DNA from: Pseudomonas bananamidigenes
Lineage (GTDB): Bacteria > Pseudomonadota > Gammaproteobacteria > Pseudomonadales > Pseudomonadaceae
Reading direction: 5' to 3'
Length of the DNA: 64,000 nucleotides
NCBI RefSeq assembly: GCF_001679645.1
Contig: NZ_LRUN01000051.1
Span: forward strand, 1-64,000
The translations under genes and the position numbers were made by a program. Of the stretch, positions 45,365-54,379 are shown piece by piece (positions within the stretch are counted from its first letter, which is position 1; each line of letters opens with the position of its first letter). Under the pieces are notes generated by a model, which saw only the letters and a program-made list of their open reading frames with translations, had not been told where the DNA came from and ran no database searches.

Positions 45365-46014
45365 TGCCTAATACCTGTGATGTCGTGGTGCTGCTGTCCG
45401 GCACCGGCAGTAACTTGCAGGCCCTGATCGACAGCACGCGGACCGGCGACAGCCCGGTTCGCATCGCTGCGGTGATTTCCAACCGCGCTGACGCCTACGG
45501 CCTGCAGCGCGCCCGTGACGCGGGTATTGCTACCCGCTCTCTGGATCACAAGGGTTTTGAAGGTCGCGAGGCCTTCGATGCCGCCCTGATCGAACTGATC
45601 GACGAATTCAATCCGAAACTCGTGGTACTGGCCGGTTTCATGCGCATTCTCAGCGCCGACTTCGTCCGGCACTATCAGGGTCGCCTGCTCAACATCCATC
45701 CGTCGCTGCTGCCCAAATACAAAGGGTTACACACTCATCAGCGCGCGCTGGAGGCCGGCGACGCCGAGCACGGCTGTTCCGTGCATTTCGTCACCGAGGA
45801 ACTCGATGGCGGACCACTGGTCGTACAGGCAGTAATACCGGTAGAGTTGCACGATTCGCCGCAGAGTCTGGCGCAGCGGGTTCACGTTCAGGAACACCTG
45901 ATCTACCCGATGGCCGTACGCTGGTTTGCCGAAGGACGGCTTACCCTCGGCGAACAAGGTGCTTTACTGGATGGCCAGTTACTCGGGGCCAGCGGTCACT
46001 TGATTCGAAACTAG
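45364..46014 (+). CDS. purN: Phosphoribosylglycinamide formyltransferase
   Basis: The product has 216 residues. LLSGTGSNLQAL near residue 12 binds phosphate; VLAGFMRILS and LLNIHPSLLPKYKGLHTHQRAL hold the catalytic Asn and His, and EELDGGPLVVQA the catalytic Asp. It transfers the formyl group from 10-formyl-THF to GAR. Coupled to purM by TGATG. A longer open frame upstream lies inside purM. The next gene follows after eight bases, so all three are probably cotranscribed. Confidence 0.96.
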   Translation: MPNTCDVVVLLSGTGSNLQALIDSTRTGDSPVRIAAVISNRADAYGLQRARDAGIATRSLDHKGFEGREAFDAALIELIDEFNPKLVVLAGFMRILSADFVRHYQGRLLNIHPSLLPKYKGLHTHQRALEAGDAEHGCSVHFVTEELDGGPLVVQAVIPVELHDSPQSLAQRVHVQEHLIYPMAVRWFAEGRLTLGEQGALLDGQLLGASGHLIRN

Positions 46015-46022
46015 GAGATTTT

Positions 46023-46736
46023 ATGCGTCGCGCCCTGCTCTTCGCTTGCGCTCTGCTCGCCCTGCCTTTCGCCCAGGCGGCAGACCTTCAACCGTTCTCC
46101 GCCAGCTACACCGCCGACTGGAAACAGCTGCCCATGAGCGGCACCGCCGAACGCAGCCTGACCAAGGAAGCCAACGGCGTCTGGAAGCTCAGCTTCAAGG
46201 CTTCGATGATGATCGCCAGCCTGTCCGAGGAAAGTACCCTCACCCTGGACAAGGACACACTGCTTCCTCAGTCCTACCACTTCGAACGCGGCGGTCTGGG
46301 TAAAGCGAAGAAAGCCGATCTGGACTTCGACTGGAACAACAAACTCGTCACCGGCACCGACCGTGGCGATGCGGTCAAAGTCCCGCTGAATCGTGGCATG
46401 GTCGACAAATCGACTTACCAGCTGGCACTGCAGCATGACGTCGCCTCCGGCAAGAAGACCATGAGCTACCAGGTGGTCGATGGCAGCGACGTCGATACCT
46501 ATGACTTCCGCGTCCTGGGTACCGAGAAGGTCGAGACCAAGGCCGGCAGGATCGACGCCGTGAAGGTCGAGCGCGTGCGTGATCCGACACAAAGCAAGCG
46601 CACCACCGTCATGTGGTTCGCCAAGGACTGGGATTACCTGCTGGTTCGCCTGCAACAGGTCGAGACCGACGGCAAGGAGTACAACATCATGCTCCAGGAC
46701 GGCACGGTCAACGGCAAGACGGTCAAAGGCAGCTGA
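46023..46736 (+). CDS. DUF3108 exported protein
   Basis: The product has 237 residues. A signal peptide MRRALLFACALLALPFAQAA is followed by DUF3108: FSASYTADWKQLPMSGTAER, ESTLTLDKDTLLPQSYHFER and TTVMWFAKDWDYLLVRLQQ. It is periplasmic and mostly beta. The family has no known activity; relatives resemble lipid- or polysaccharide-binding proteins. AGGAG precedes the ATG. It ends the purM-purN unit and is followed by a strong terminator. Confidence 0.87.
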   Translation: MRRALLFACALLALPFAQAADLQPFSASYTADWKQLPMSGTAERSLTKEANGVWKLSFKASMMIASLSEESTLTLDKDTLLPQSYHFERGGLGKAKKADLDFDWNNKLVTGTDRGDAVKVPLNRGMVDKSTYQLALQHDVASGKKTMSYQVVDGSDVDTYDFRVLGTEKVETKAGRIDAVKVERVRDPTQSKRTTVMWFAKDWDYLLVRLQQVETDGKEYNIMLQDGTVNGKTVKGS

Positions 46737-46742
46737 CCCACT

Positions 46743-46772
46743 GAAAAGCCCCGCAAACGCGGGGCTTTTTTT
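46743..46772. terminator. Bidirectional terminator purN unit / chemoreceptor
   Basis: AAAAGCCCCGC pairs with GCGGGGCTTTT around an AAAC loop and is followed on the plus strand by further T. It ends the purM-purN-DUF3108 transcript and can serve the chemoreceptor gene from the other side. Confidence 0.92.
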
Positions 46773-46789
46773 CGCCTGTCGTTCGCTGA

Positions 46790-48414
46790 TCAGACGGAGA
46801 ACTTCGCCACCATGTTGTTCAGATCCACCGCCAGTCGCGACAACTCCTGACTCGCGGCGCTGGTCTGGTTGGCCCCGGCAGAGGTCTGCATCGCCAGATC
46901 GCGGATGTTCATCAGATTACGATCCACCTCCCGCGCTACGGCAGCCTGCTCTTCCGAAGCGCTGGCGATCACCAGATTGCGTTCGTTGATCAAGGTAAAC
47001 GCCGAGGCAATTTCTTCCAGCGCCATGCCGGCAGCCTTCGCCAGCTCAAGGGTCGAGCGCGCGCGAACATTGCTTTGCTGCATCGAACTGACCGCCGAAT
47101 CGGTGCCCTGCTGGATGCCACCGATCATCTGTTCGATTTCCTGAGTCGATTGCTGGGTGCGATGGGCCAATGCCCGGACTTCATCGGCCACCACCGCGAA
47201 GCCACGTCCGGCATCGCCCGCACGGGCCGCCTCGATGGCAGCGTTCAACGCCAGAAGATTGGTCTGCTCGGCAATCGAGCGGATCACCTCCAGCACTTTG
47301 CTGATGCTGTAGACCTTCTGCGCCAGATCCTCCACCTGCGCGGCGTTGGCGGTGACATCATCCGCCAGCAACTCAATGGACGATACGGTCTGCTGCACTT
47401 GCTCCCGGCCATGCTGGGCGATGCGGTCCGACTCACGCGATGCCTCGGAAGTCGCCACGGCATTGCTGGCGACCTCCTCCACTGCAGCGGTCATCTGATT
47501 CACCGCCGTGGCAGCCTGCTCGATCTCCAGGCTCTGCTGATGCAATCCGCGGGTGGCATCTTCGGTGACGCAGCTCAGTTCTTCCGAGGCCGAGCCAACT
47601 GACTGGAAGACTCTGAGATCTGCCGGATGGTGTCGCGCAAATTGTGCTGCATGCTTTTCAACGCATGCAGCAGACGGGCCGGTTCATCCTTGCCGGTGAC
47701 GCTGATATCACCGGTCAGATCGCCGCCGGCCACCACTTCAGCCACCCCCAGCGACTGCGAGAGCGGCACCACGATACTGCGGGTCAGCAACAACGCCAGG
47801 CCGATAGTGATCAGCGCCGTGATGCCGATCATCACCCCGACCCAGACCCGTGAATTGATGAACACCAGTCGCGCCGCCTCGGTGGCGAGGTTGGCGTTGT
47901 GCTTGTTCAGTTCCACCAGCTCTTTGAGGGTGACAGCGATTTCATCGGCCAACGGGTTCATCTGAGTATTGAGAATGGTCGCCGCTTCTTCCACCTTCCC
48001 CTGGGCGGACAACGTCATCACCTGCGCCTGCAATTCCAGATACTTGTGCTCGGCGACCTTGAAGCGATCGAACAACGTTCGCTCTTCGGGCAGCACGATC
48101 AAGATGTCGTAGCGTTGCTGAGCCTCGCTCAACACCCCGCGCAGCTCATTGAGCTTGGCGACATTCTGATCCAGCGCCTGCGGATCGCGATTGAGCAACA
48201 GACGCATGGTCAGCGCACGCAGACGCAGCATGTCCTGACTCATTTCGCCCACGGCCATCACGCTGGGCAGCCAGTTCTTGTCGACCTCATCGGACTGCGC
48301 CCGCATGTTCGACATCTGCAACAGGGCGAACGCTCCGAGGGCAAACACCATCAACGCCAACAGGCCGAAGCCCAACCCGGCACGGGGGGCAATATTGAGA
48401 CTGCGGATACTCAT
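46790..48414 (-). pseudogene. Methyl-accepting chemotaxis protein, one-base deletion
   Basis: Two frames join into one 541-residue chemoreceptor. The 5' part (ATG 48414) has a membrane helix, a 4HB ligand-binding domain (SNMRAQSDEVDKNWLPSVMA), a second helix and HAMP (VVPLSQSLGVAEVVAGGDLTG). It reads QISESSSQLA then goes out of frame to a stop at 47575-47577. The 3' part resumes SASEELS and continues through the fully conserved signalling tip AEQTNLLALNAAIEAARAGD. One missing base near 47593-47594 (minus strand GGCTCGGCC, expected one more base) explains all. It is either a real inactivation or a sequencing error. Confidence 0.9.
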
Positions 48415-48787
48415 TGCTCTGGTTCCTTCCAAAAGCGCTGCATCAACCCTGCAGCTGGCTGCTTTAGAAGGTATCGGCCCGGCGAAAATTTGCGTAAGAC
48501 GAAAAGGTGATATCAAAAGGCCTTGATACTTCGAACCTTCGGCATTAACGATTCAGCGATGGTTTGCCGGACTTGAGCGCCGTTCGCAGCACGATCAACG
48601 GGAAGATTGCAAAACGCTGAAGCACCCTGCAGGCAATACACAGGTACAAGAATTCTTCGACATTGCGGCATAACCTGACGCCCTGCCTAACGCCGGCAAG
48701 AAAGTGGAACGCGCCCCTGCGGGAATGCTCTATACCTGCAGGGTCTTATTTGATCGAATGACATTTCCTACCGTTTGCGAGGTTCAC
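48415..48787. other. Divergent intergenic region chemoreceptor / osmC
   Basis: No gene is seen. A CCCTGC/GCAGGG hairpin with TCTTATTT after it lies at 48715-48750, just upstream of osmC; it may be a leader structure. The chemoreceptor start has GGAACCAGAG before it. Confidence 0.4.
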
Positions 48788-49204
48788 ATGACCGTTACCG
48801 TCAATACCGTGTCCGCCGAAGGTTTCCGTCACACCGTGCAGATCGATGAGCACGAACTGTTTACCGATGTCCCGACCACAGCGGGCGGCGAAGGCTCCGC
48901 ACCTGAACCCCACGATTATTTCGACGCCGCCCTCGGCGCATGCAAGGCCCTGACCCTGAAGCTGTACGCGAAGAAGAAAGACATCCCGCTCACAGGCGTC
49001 GGTGTAGAGGTCAAGCGCGACAACAGTCAGGAACAGAAAGGCAAATACGCCCTGCACGTCACCCTGACACTCAAAGGCGTGCTCACCGATGCCCAGCGTG
49101 AAGAGTTGCTGCGGGTTGCTGATCGCTGCCCGATTCACAAACTGATGACCACCAGCGAAGTCACCATCGAAACTCACGCTCCACAAGGCTTCGACAGCCA
49201 GTAA
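48788..49204 (+). CDS. OsmC/Ohr-family peroxiredoxin-like protein
   Basis: The product has 138 residues with the OsmC fold. The two conserved cysteines are at LGACKALTLKLYA (Cys52) and DRCPIHKLM (Cys114), as needed for organic hydroperoxide reduction. EPHDYFDAALGAC and the late Glu are also typical. It may be OsmC-like rather than true Ohr; the substrate is not set by sequence. GAGG precedes the ATG at 48788. It is 61 bp upstream of the pirin gene on the same strand. Confidence 0.87.
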   Translation: MTVTVNTVSAEGFRHTVQIDEHELFTDVPTTAGGEGSAPEPHDYFDAALGACKALTLKLYAKKKDIPLTGVGVEVKRDNSQEQKGKYALHVTLTLKGVLTDAQREELLRVADRCPIHKLMTTSEVTIETHAPQGFDSQ

Positions 49205-49265
49205 TCACCACGATGACATTGGCGGGTTATGCTTCGCGCATCACCCGCCCAGCCTGGAACGCACC

Positions 49266-50156
49266 ATGGACACCCAACCTCTGATCATCCGCCCGCGCGC
49301 CGAAGACGTCGAAGGGCAGCCGATCCTGCGCCCGCTGCCGTCAGCCAAATGCCGCAGCGTCGGGCCTTTCGTGTTTTTCGATCACATGCTTGAAACGGTT
49401 TATCCCACAGGCAAAGGGATGAACATCCGACAGCATCCGCACATCGGTCTGTCGACCTTGACCTATCTGTTCGAAGGACAGATCCAGCACAAGGACAGCC
49501 TGGGGTCGGATCAGGTGGTCAACGCCGGTGATGTCAGCTGGATGACCGCCGGCACGGCAATCGCTCACGTCGAGCGCACGCCCGGACCACTGTGGGAACA
49601 AGATTTCACAATGCACGGGCTGCAAATCTGGCTCGCTTCGCCCAAGGAGCACGAACGGGGCCCTGGCCATTACAGCCATCACCCGGCATCGACATTGCCG
49701 GTCAGCGATAACCTCGGCGTACAGATCCGCATGATCGCCGGGTCAGGCTTTTGCCTGGAATCGCCGGTGCCAGTGCTTTCTCCGACGCTGTACGCCGAAC
49801 TGAAGATGCAAACGGCGACCACACTGCTCATCCCGAACGAACATGAAGAGCGGGCTCTGTATGTGCTGAGCGGTGATGTGCAGTTGAATGGGGAAAACGT
49901 GGAACCCCACGATCTGGTGGTGTTACCGGCCGGAGAAGAAATGAGTCTGTTCGCCGAGAGCGACAGTCATGCCGTGCTGTTCGGCGGCGCGCCGCTGGAT
50001 GGGCCCCGGCGGATCAACTGGAATTTCGTCGCGAGCGATCCGGCGGCCATCGATGAGGCCCGGCGCAAATGGGCGGCCGGGGATTGGCCGACGGTGCCGG
50101 GGGAAGTCGAGCGGATCGAACTGCCGAAATCCCGCAGCGAGCCGACACCGTTGTAA
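49266..50156 (+). CDS. Pirin-family bicupin protein
   Basis: The product has 296 residues forming two cupin barrels. The N-terminal metal site has QHPHIGLSTLTYL (His57, His59) and TMHGLQIWL later. The C-terminal barrel has EERALYVLSGDVQLNGENVEPHDLVVLPAGEE. Bacterial pirins are metal-binding and some have quercetinase activity or modulate pyruvate metabolism and redox response. The role here is not defined. GGAACG precedes the ATG. A strong hairpin terminator follows the stop. Confidence 0.9.
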   Translation: MDTQPLIIRPRAEDVEGQPILRPLPSAKCRSVGPFVFFDHMLETVYPTGKGMNIRQHPHIGLSTLTYLFEGQIQHKDSLGSDQVVNAGDVSWMTAGTAIAHVERTPGPLWEQDFTMHGLQIWLASPKEHERGPGHYSHHPASTLPVSDNLGVQIRMIAGSGFCLESPVPVLSPTLYAELKMQTATTLLIPNEHEERALYVLSGDVQLNGENVEPHDLVVLPAGEEMSLFAESDSHAVLFGGAPLDGPRRINWNFVASDPAAIDEARRKWAAGDWPTVPGEVERIELPKSRSEPTPL

Positions 50157-50160
50157 ACGA

Positions 50161-50190
50161 ACACTCCCACGCCAGGCGTGGGAGTGCTTT
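50161..50190. terminator. Terminator between pirin gene and DLH gene
   Basis: ACTCCCACGCC pairs with GGCGTGGGAGT (almost no loop), then GCTTTC. It can serve both convergent genes, and lies just outside the repaired end of the dienelactone hydrolase gene. Confidence 0.8.
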
Positions 50191-50198
50191 CAACCGAA

Positions 50199-50926
50199 TC
50201 AGCCCTTGAACACTTCCTCCAGCAAGTCATGCATCGACTTGAACGCCCGCGCAGCGTCTTCGCGTCATACATCATCTTGCCCGGAACATTGGCGTGCGGG
50301 TCAGTGAACGAATGCACCGCGCCGCCGTAGCTCAGCAACTGCCAGTCCACACCAGCCGCATTCATTTCCTCCTCGAATGCCGGCAGTTGCTCTTTCGGCA
50401 CCAGAGGATCGGAAGCGCCGTGCAGCACCAGCACCGAGCCCTTGATGTTCTTCGCGTCCGCCGGGTTCGGCGAATCCAGCGTACCGTGGAACGACACAGC
50501 GGCCTTCACCGCCGCACCGGTACGGGCCAGATCCAGCGCACAGCAGCCGCCGAAGCAGAAGCCGAACACCGCCAGTTTCGAGGTATCGACTGCCGCTTCA
50601 CCCTGCTTCTGCAACTGTTCGAAGGCTGCCTGCATACGCTTGCGAAGCAGCGCGCGGTCATTCTTCAGTGGCATCATCGCCGCGCCAGCCTGATCGGCAT
50701 TCTGCGGACGCACGGCTTGTCCGTACACGTCGGCGATCAGCACGACATAACCCTTGGCCGCCACGGACCTGGCGATTTCTTCCGCGCCAGCGCTGACCCC
50801 CATCCAGTTCGGTGCCATCAGCAGGCCCGGGCGCGCCCCTTTGTGCTCGGCGTCGAACGCCAGGCGCCCTTCATAAGGCTGGCCGTCAATCTGATAGACC
50901 ACGGAACGTACAGTGACTTGGCTCAT
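50199..50926 (-). pseudogene. Dienelactone hydrolase family protein, one-base deletion near 3' end
   Basis: The ATG at 50926 follows AGGAGTC. The alpha/beta-hydrolase triad is intact: FGFCFGGCCALD (Cys), HGASDPLVP (Asp) and GAVHSFTDP (His). After YDAKT the reading frame goes wrong. One extra G near 50255 would give AARAFKSMHDLLEEVFKG and a stop at 50199-50201, a normal 242-residue end. As it stands, the frame runs 90 codons past this into DNA antisense to the pirin gene. The protein may still be active with an altered tail, or this is a sequencing error. Confidence 0.85.
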
Positions 50927-50958
50927 TTCTGACTCCTGATGGATTGAATCCCAGAATG

Positions 50959-50984
50959 AAAAAACCCGCCGAAGCGGGTTTTTC
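50959..50984 (-). terminator. Terminator of htpG
   Basis: On the minus strand AAAAACCCGC pairs with GCGGGTTTTT around TTCG, followed by T. It lies between htpG and the dienelactone hydrolase gene. Confidence 0.9.
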
Positions 50985-50994
50985 TGCATCTTGA

Positions 50995-52899
50995 TTACGC
51001 TGACAGCTCGACCAGCAGCTTGTTCAGACGGCTCACGTAAGCAGCCGGGTCTTTCAGGCTGTCGCCAGCCGCCAGTGCAGCTTGATCGAAGAGAATGTGC
51101 GACAGGTCGCTGAAGCGATCTTCGCTGGTCTCGTTGTCGAGTTTCTCGATCAGCGGGTGAGTCGGGTTGAATTCGAAGATCGGCTTCGAATCCGGCACCT
51201 TCTGCCCGCTGGCCTCGAGGATCTGACGCATTTGCAGACCCAGGTCCTGCTCGCCGATGGCCAGAATGGCTGGCGAATCGGTCAGGCGATGGGAAACGCG
51301 GACTTCGGCAACGGACTCGCCCAGTGCGGTTTTCAGGCGCTCGACCAGACCTTCCTTCGACTTGGCGACTTCCTCTGCGGCTTTCTTGTCCTCTTCCGAG
51401 TCCAAGTTGCCCAGGTCCAAGTCACCGCGGGCGACGTCGACAAAGTTCTTGCCGTCGAATTCGCTCAGGTAGCTCATCAGCCACTCGTCGATGCGGTCGG
51501 TCAGCAGCAGCACTTCGATGCCTTTCTTGCGGAAGACTTCCAGGTGCGGGCTGTTCTTGACCTGCGCGTAGGTCTCGCCGGTGAGGTAGTAGATCTTGTC
51601 CTGACCTTCCTTGGCGCGGGCCAGGTAGTCGGCCAGACCGACGATCTGCTCGCCGTCGCCCTCGGTGGTCGATGCGAAGCGCAGCAGACCGGCGATTTTT
51701 TCCTTGTTGGCGAAATCTTCTGCCGGGCCTTCTTTCATGACCTGACCGAAGTTTTTCCAGAAGCCCTTGTATTGCTCAGGCTCGTTCTTCGCCAGTTTTT
51801 CCAGCATGTCCAGCACGCGTTTGGTCAGCGCCGACTTCATCGAGTCGATGATCGGGTCTTTCTGCAGAATTTCCCGCGACACGTTCAGCGACAGGTCGTT
51901 GGAATCGACCACGCCCTTGATGAAGCGCAGGTACAGCGGCAGGAACGACTCGGCCTGATCCATCACGAACACGCGCTGCACGTAAAGCTTCAGGCCTTTC
52001 GGTGCTTCACGCTGGTACAGATCGAACGGTGCGCGGGCCGGCACGTACAGCAGCGAGCTGTATTCGAGTTTGCCTTCGACCTTGTTGTGGCTCCACGACA
52101 GCGGGTTTTCGAAGTCGTGGGCGATGTGCTTGTAGAACTCCTGGTATTCCTCGTCCTTCACTTCGGTGCGAGGACGGGTCCACAGGGCGCTGGCGCGGTT
52201 GACGGTTTCCCATTCAACGGCTGGCTTGTCTTCGCCCTCGGCAGCGGCCACTTCTTTGGGCAGCTCGATCGGCAGCGCGATGTGGTCGGAGTACTTCTTG
52301 ATGATGTTGCGCAGACGCCAGCCATCGGCGAACTCGACTTCACCGGATTTCAGGTGCAGGACGATGCGGGTACCGCGTTCCGGCTTGTCGATGGTGGCGA
52401 CTTCGAATTCGCCCTCGCCTTTCGACGACCAGTGCACGCCTTCGCTGGCAGCAGTGCCGGCGCGACGGCTGTACACGTCAACCTGGTCGGCAACGATGAA
52501 AGCGGAATAGAAACCCACGCCGAACTGACCGATCAGGTGCGAATCCTTCTTCTGGTCGCCCGTCAGGTTTTTCATGAAATCGGCGGTGCCGGATTTGGCG
52601 ATGGTCCCCAGGTGGGTGATCACATCGTCGCGGTTCATGCCGATGCCGTTGTCTTCGAGGGTGACGGTCTTGGCGTCCTTGTCGAAGCTCACACGGATTT
52701 TCAGTTCAGCGCCACCTTCGAGCAACTCAGGCTTGGCCAGGGCTTCGAAGCGCAATTTGTCGACGGCGTCAGAGGCGTTCGAGATCAATTCGCGAAGGAA
52801 GATTTCCTTGTTGGAATACAGCGAATGGATCATGAGGTGCAGCAGTTGCTTCACCTCGGTCTGGAAGCCCAGGGTTTCCTTTTGAGTTTCCACACTCAT
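50995..52899 (-). CDS. htpG: Molecular chaperone HtpG (Hsp90)
   Basis: The product has 634 residues, the usual length. The N-terminal GHKL ATPase has LFLRELISNASDAVDKLR, LEDNGIGMNRDD and GQFGVGFYSAFIVAD. The middle domain has GVVDSNDLSLNVSREILQ with the catalytic Arg, and the C-terminal dimerisation domain ends at LLVELSA. It folds and stabilises stressed proteins. The ATG at 52899 follows GGAG at ten bases. A sigma-32 promoter lies 70-95 bases upstream, overlapping the end of the thioesterase gene. Confidence 0.97.
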   Translation of the reverse strand: MSVETQKETLGFQTEVKQLLHLMIHSLYSNKEIFLRELISNASDAVDKLRFEALAKPELLEGGAELKIRVSFDKDAKTVTLEDNGIGMNRDDVITHLGTIAKSGTADFMKNLTGDQKKDSHLIGQFGVGFYSAFIVADQVDVYSRRAGTAASEGVHWSSKGEGEFEVATIDKPERGTRIVLHLKSGEVEFADGWRLRNIIKKYSDHIALPIELPKEVAAAEGEDKPAVEWETVNRASALWTRPRTEVKDEEYQEFYKHIAHDFENPLSWSHNKVEGKLEYSSLLYVPARAPFDLYQREAPKGLKLYVQRVFVMDQAESFLPLYLRFIKGVVDSNDLSLNVSREILQKDPIIDSMKSALTKRVLDMLEKLAKNEPEQYKGFWKNFGQVMKEGPAEDFANKEKIAGLLRFASTTEGDGEQIVGLADYLARAKEGQDKIYYLTGETYAQVKNSPHLEVFRKKGIEVLLLTDRIDEWLMSYLSEFDGKNFVDVARGDLDLGNLDSEEDKKAAEEVAKSKEGLVERLKTALGESVAEVRVSHRLTDSPAILAIGEQDLGLQMRQILEASGQKVPDSKPIFEFNPTHPLIEKLDNETSEDRFSDLSHILFDQAALAAGDSLKDPAAYVSRLNKLLVELSA

Positions 52900-52966
52900 G
52901 GTCATCAAACTCCAATCAGATGGCATTGGCCGCGACCCTGATGGTCTGCGACGGGTTGCTCATTGA

Positions 52967-52993
52967 GTTGGGGACGGTGTTCAGGATTTCAAG
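52967..52993 (-). promoter_or_regulatory. Sigma-32 heat-shock promoter of htpG
   Basis: On the minus strand CTTGAAA (52993-52987) and CCCCAAC (52973-52967) are separated by 13 bases. The first matches the heat-shock -35 exactly and the second is close to the CCCCAT -10. It overlaps the last codons of the thioesterase gene. Confidence 0.8.
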
Positions 52994-53433
52994 GGCTCGT
53001 CGATCTTGAAGTGGGCACGAGCAGTAGCAATCGGCTCGCCTTCGGTGCTCTGCCAGGCCGTGACCGCAACGTTGGCCACCCGCCGCCCCTGACGGCAGAC
53101 CTGGCACCGGGCCCAGGTATCGCGAAACTGCCCGGCCCGCAGGTAATCGAGGGAGAAATCGATGATCTTCGGCACACCGGGCGCGCCGGTGAAAATCAGC
53201 AGGTGCAGGGCGGCGGACAGCTCCATGAACCCGGCAATCACCCCGCCATGAATGGCCGGCAATAAAGGGTTACCAATGTTGTCCTTGTTCGCCGGCAGCT
53301 TGAACAGCAAGTCATCACCGACCCGCGAGCACTCGACGCCGATCAGGCCGGCATAGGGAATCAGCTTCAGCAACGGCGCGTAGTCACCCTTCTCGTGAGC
53401 ATCTTGCAGTTGCCGTTTGAAATCATCACTCAT
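52981..53433 (-). CDS. PaaI-type hotdog thioesterase (second of two)
   Basis: The product has 150 residues with one hotdog fold. The NPLLPAIHGGVIAGFMELSA segment around residue 60-78 holds the catalytic region (Asn, His-Gly-Gly) of PaaI-type acyl-CoA thioesterases, and KIIDFSLDYLRAG follows. It hydrolyses an acyl- or aryl-CoA; substrate is unknown. The ATG at 53433 overlaps the upstream paralog by four bases (ATGA). Its last codons contain the htpG heat-shock promoter. Confidence 0.85.
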   Translation of the reverse strand: MSDDFKRQLQDAHEKGDYAPLLKLIPYAGLIGVECSRVGDDLLFKLPANKDNIGNPLLPAIHGGVIAGFMELSAALHLLIFTGAPGVPKIIDFSLDYLRAGQFRDTWARCQVCRQGRRVANVAVTAWQSTEGEPIATARAHFKIDEPLKS

Positions 53434-53906
53434 GGGCTTTCTCCCTTGATCGCACCAGCAAAGCCTTTGGTCCCCTTGAGGCCCTTGCCCATACGCATGA
53501 AAGTGCCGACGACGTGGGCAATCGGCTGTCCGGGATCGTCCTGGTAGGCAAAACCCCGGGCAAAGATCACGTCCGTGGTGACGCGATAGCATTGGGCGAA
53601 GCCATACACATCCTTGTGCGGTTCGGCCGCGTGCATATAGTCAACGCGCAAATCCAGGGTCGGACAGACTTCGAATTCGGGCAAAACACACAAGGTGGCC
53701 ATGCCACATGCGGTGTCCATCAGCGACGTGATCGCGCCGCCATGAACCACGCCGGTCAGCGGGTTGCCAACGATTTGCGCGCTGTACGGCAAGACCACCG
53801 TCAGGCCTTCGCTGTTGGCGCTGTGCACTTTCAGGCCTAACACCTGACAATGGCGCAGTGCCGAAAGAAAGCGGGTCGCACGCTCAAAAACAGGGTTTTC
53901 GGCCAT
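53430..53906 (-). CDS. PaaI-type hotdog thioesterase (first of two)
   Basis: The product has 158 residues. GNPLTGVVHGGAITSLMDTACGMA holds the catalytic His-Gly-Gly and the Asp of the PaaI type; TLDLRVDYMHAAEP is next. It is paralogous to the overlapping gene downstream, with coupled translation. The two may form a hetero-oligomer, which is an inference. The ATG at 53906 is chosen over one 20 codons earlier because the sequence before it lacks protein character and homologs start near here. Confidence 0.86.
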   Translation of the reverse strand: MAENPVFERATRFLSALRHCQVLGLKVHSANSEGLTVVLPYSAQIVGNPLTGVVHGGAITSLMDTACGMATLCVLPEFEVCPTLDLRVDYMHAAEPHKDVYGFAQCYRVTTDVIFARGFAYQDDPGQPIAHVVGTFMRMGKGLKGTKGFAGAIKGESP

Positions 53907-54064
53907 GTGATAATTACTCTTCCAAATCGCTCTTTCCGGTAGTGACCGGAACGGCAAAAGTTCCATTGGATAACAAACTTATATATCTGATGGAAACGAG
54001 GAACTTAATCTTGGGGGTCGCGTTCTTAAGGCCAGTAGTTATTTTCCATAAGGAGAAACACCCC

Positions 54065-54301
54065 ATGCGTAAGACTTTAGCTATTGCCTTGATGTTGACC
54101 GCTTCCCTCGGTCTCGCTGCCTGCGATAAAAAATCCGAGGACAAAGCTCAAGATGCCAATCAACATGCTGAACAAGCTCAGCAGAAAATGAATGAAGCAC
54201 AGGATAAAGTGAACGAAGCGGCGAAAGAAAACGCCGAAGCCGCCAAAGATCAGGCCGAATCGAACGCAGCCGCTGCGGACGAAGCTGCCAAGAAGCAATA
54301 A
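54065..54301 (+). CDS. Small Ala/Glu/Lys-rich lipoprotein
   Basis: The product has 78 residues. The lipobox is LGLAAC with Cys20. The mature 59 residues are a helix rich in Ala, Glu, Lys, Gln and Asn (QHAEQAQQKMNEAQDKVNEA), predicted to be a coiled coil, as in Lpp- or OprI-like envelope lipoproteins but without their conserved C-terminal Lys motif. AAGGAG stands nine bases before the ATG. An upstream in-frame ATG is not supported. Its function is unknown; a structural envelope role is likely. Confidence 0.83.
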   Translation: MRKTLAIALMLTASLGLAACDKKSEDKAQDANQHAEQAQQKMNEAQDKVNEAAKENAEAAKDQAESNAAAADEAAKKQ

Positions 54302-54318
54302 GCCGCTTCTGGAAGCCC

Positions 54319-54354
54319 AAAAAAGAAAACCCGCCAAGTGCGGGTTTTCTTTTG
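54319..54354. terminator. Bidirectional terminator after the small lipoprotein
   Basis: GAAAACCCGC pairs with GCGGGTTTTC around a five-base loop, with TTTT after and AAAA before. It ends the lipoprotein gene and the convergent MAPEG operon. Confidence 0.9.
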
Positions 54355-54379
54355 CCTGCGATTTTTTGGCAGTGCCGTC

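Noticed and set aside
49967..50198. C-terminal extension of the dienelactone hydrolase to 340 residues
   Set aside because: The extra part begins at a frameshift, crosses a terminator and is antisense to pirin.
51082..52941. 619-residue plus-strand open frame
   Set aside because: It is the mirror of htpG; no ribosome site or known motif.
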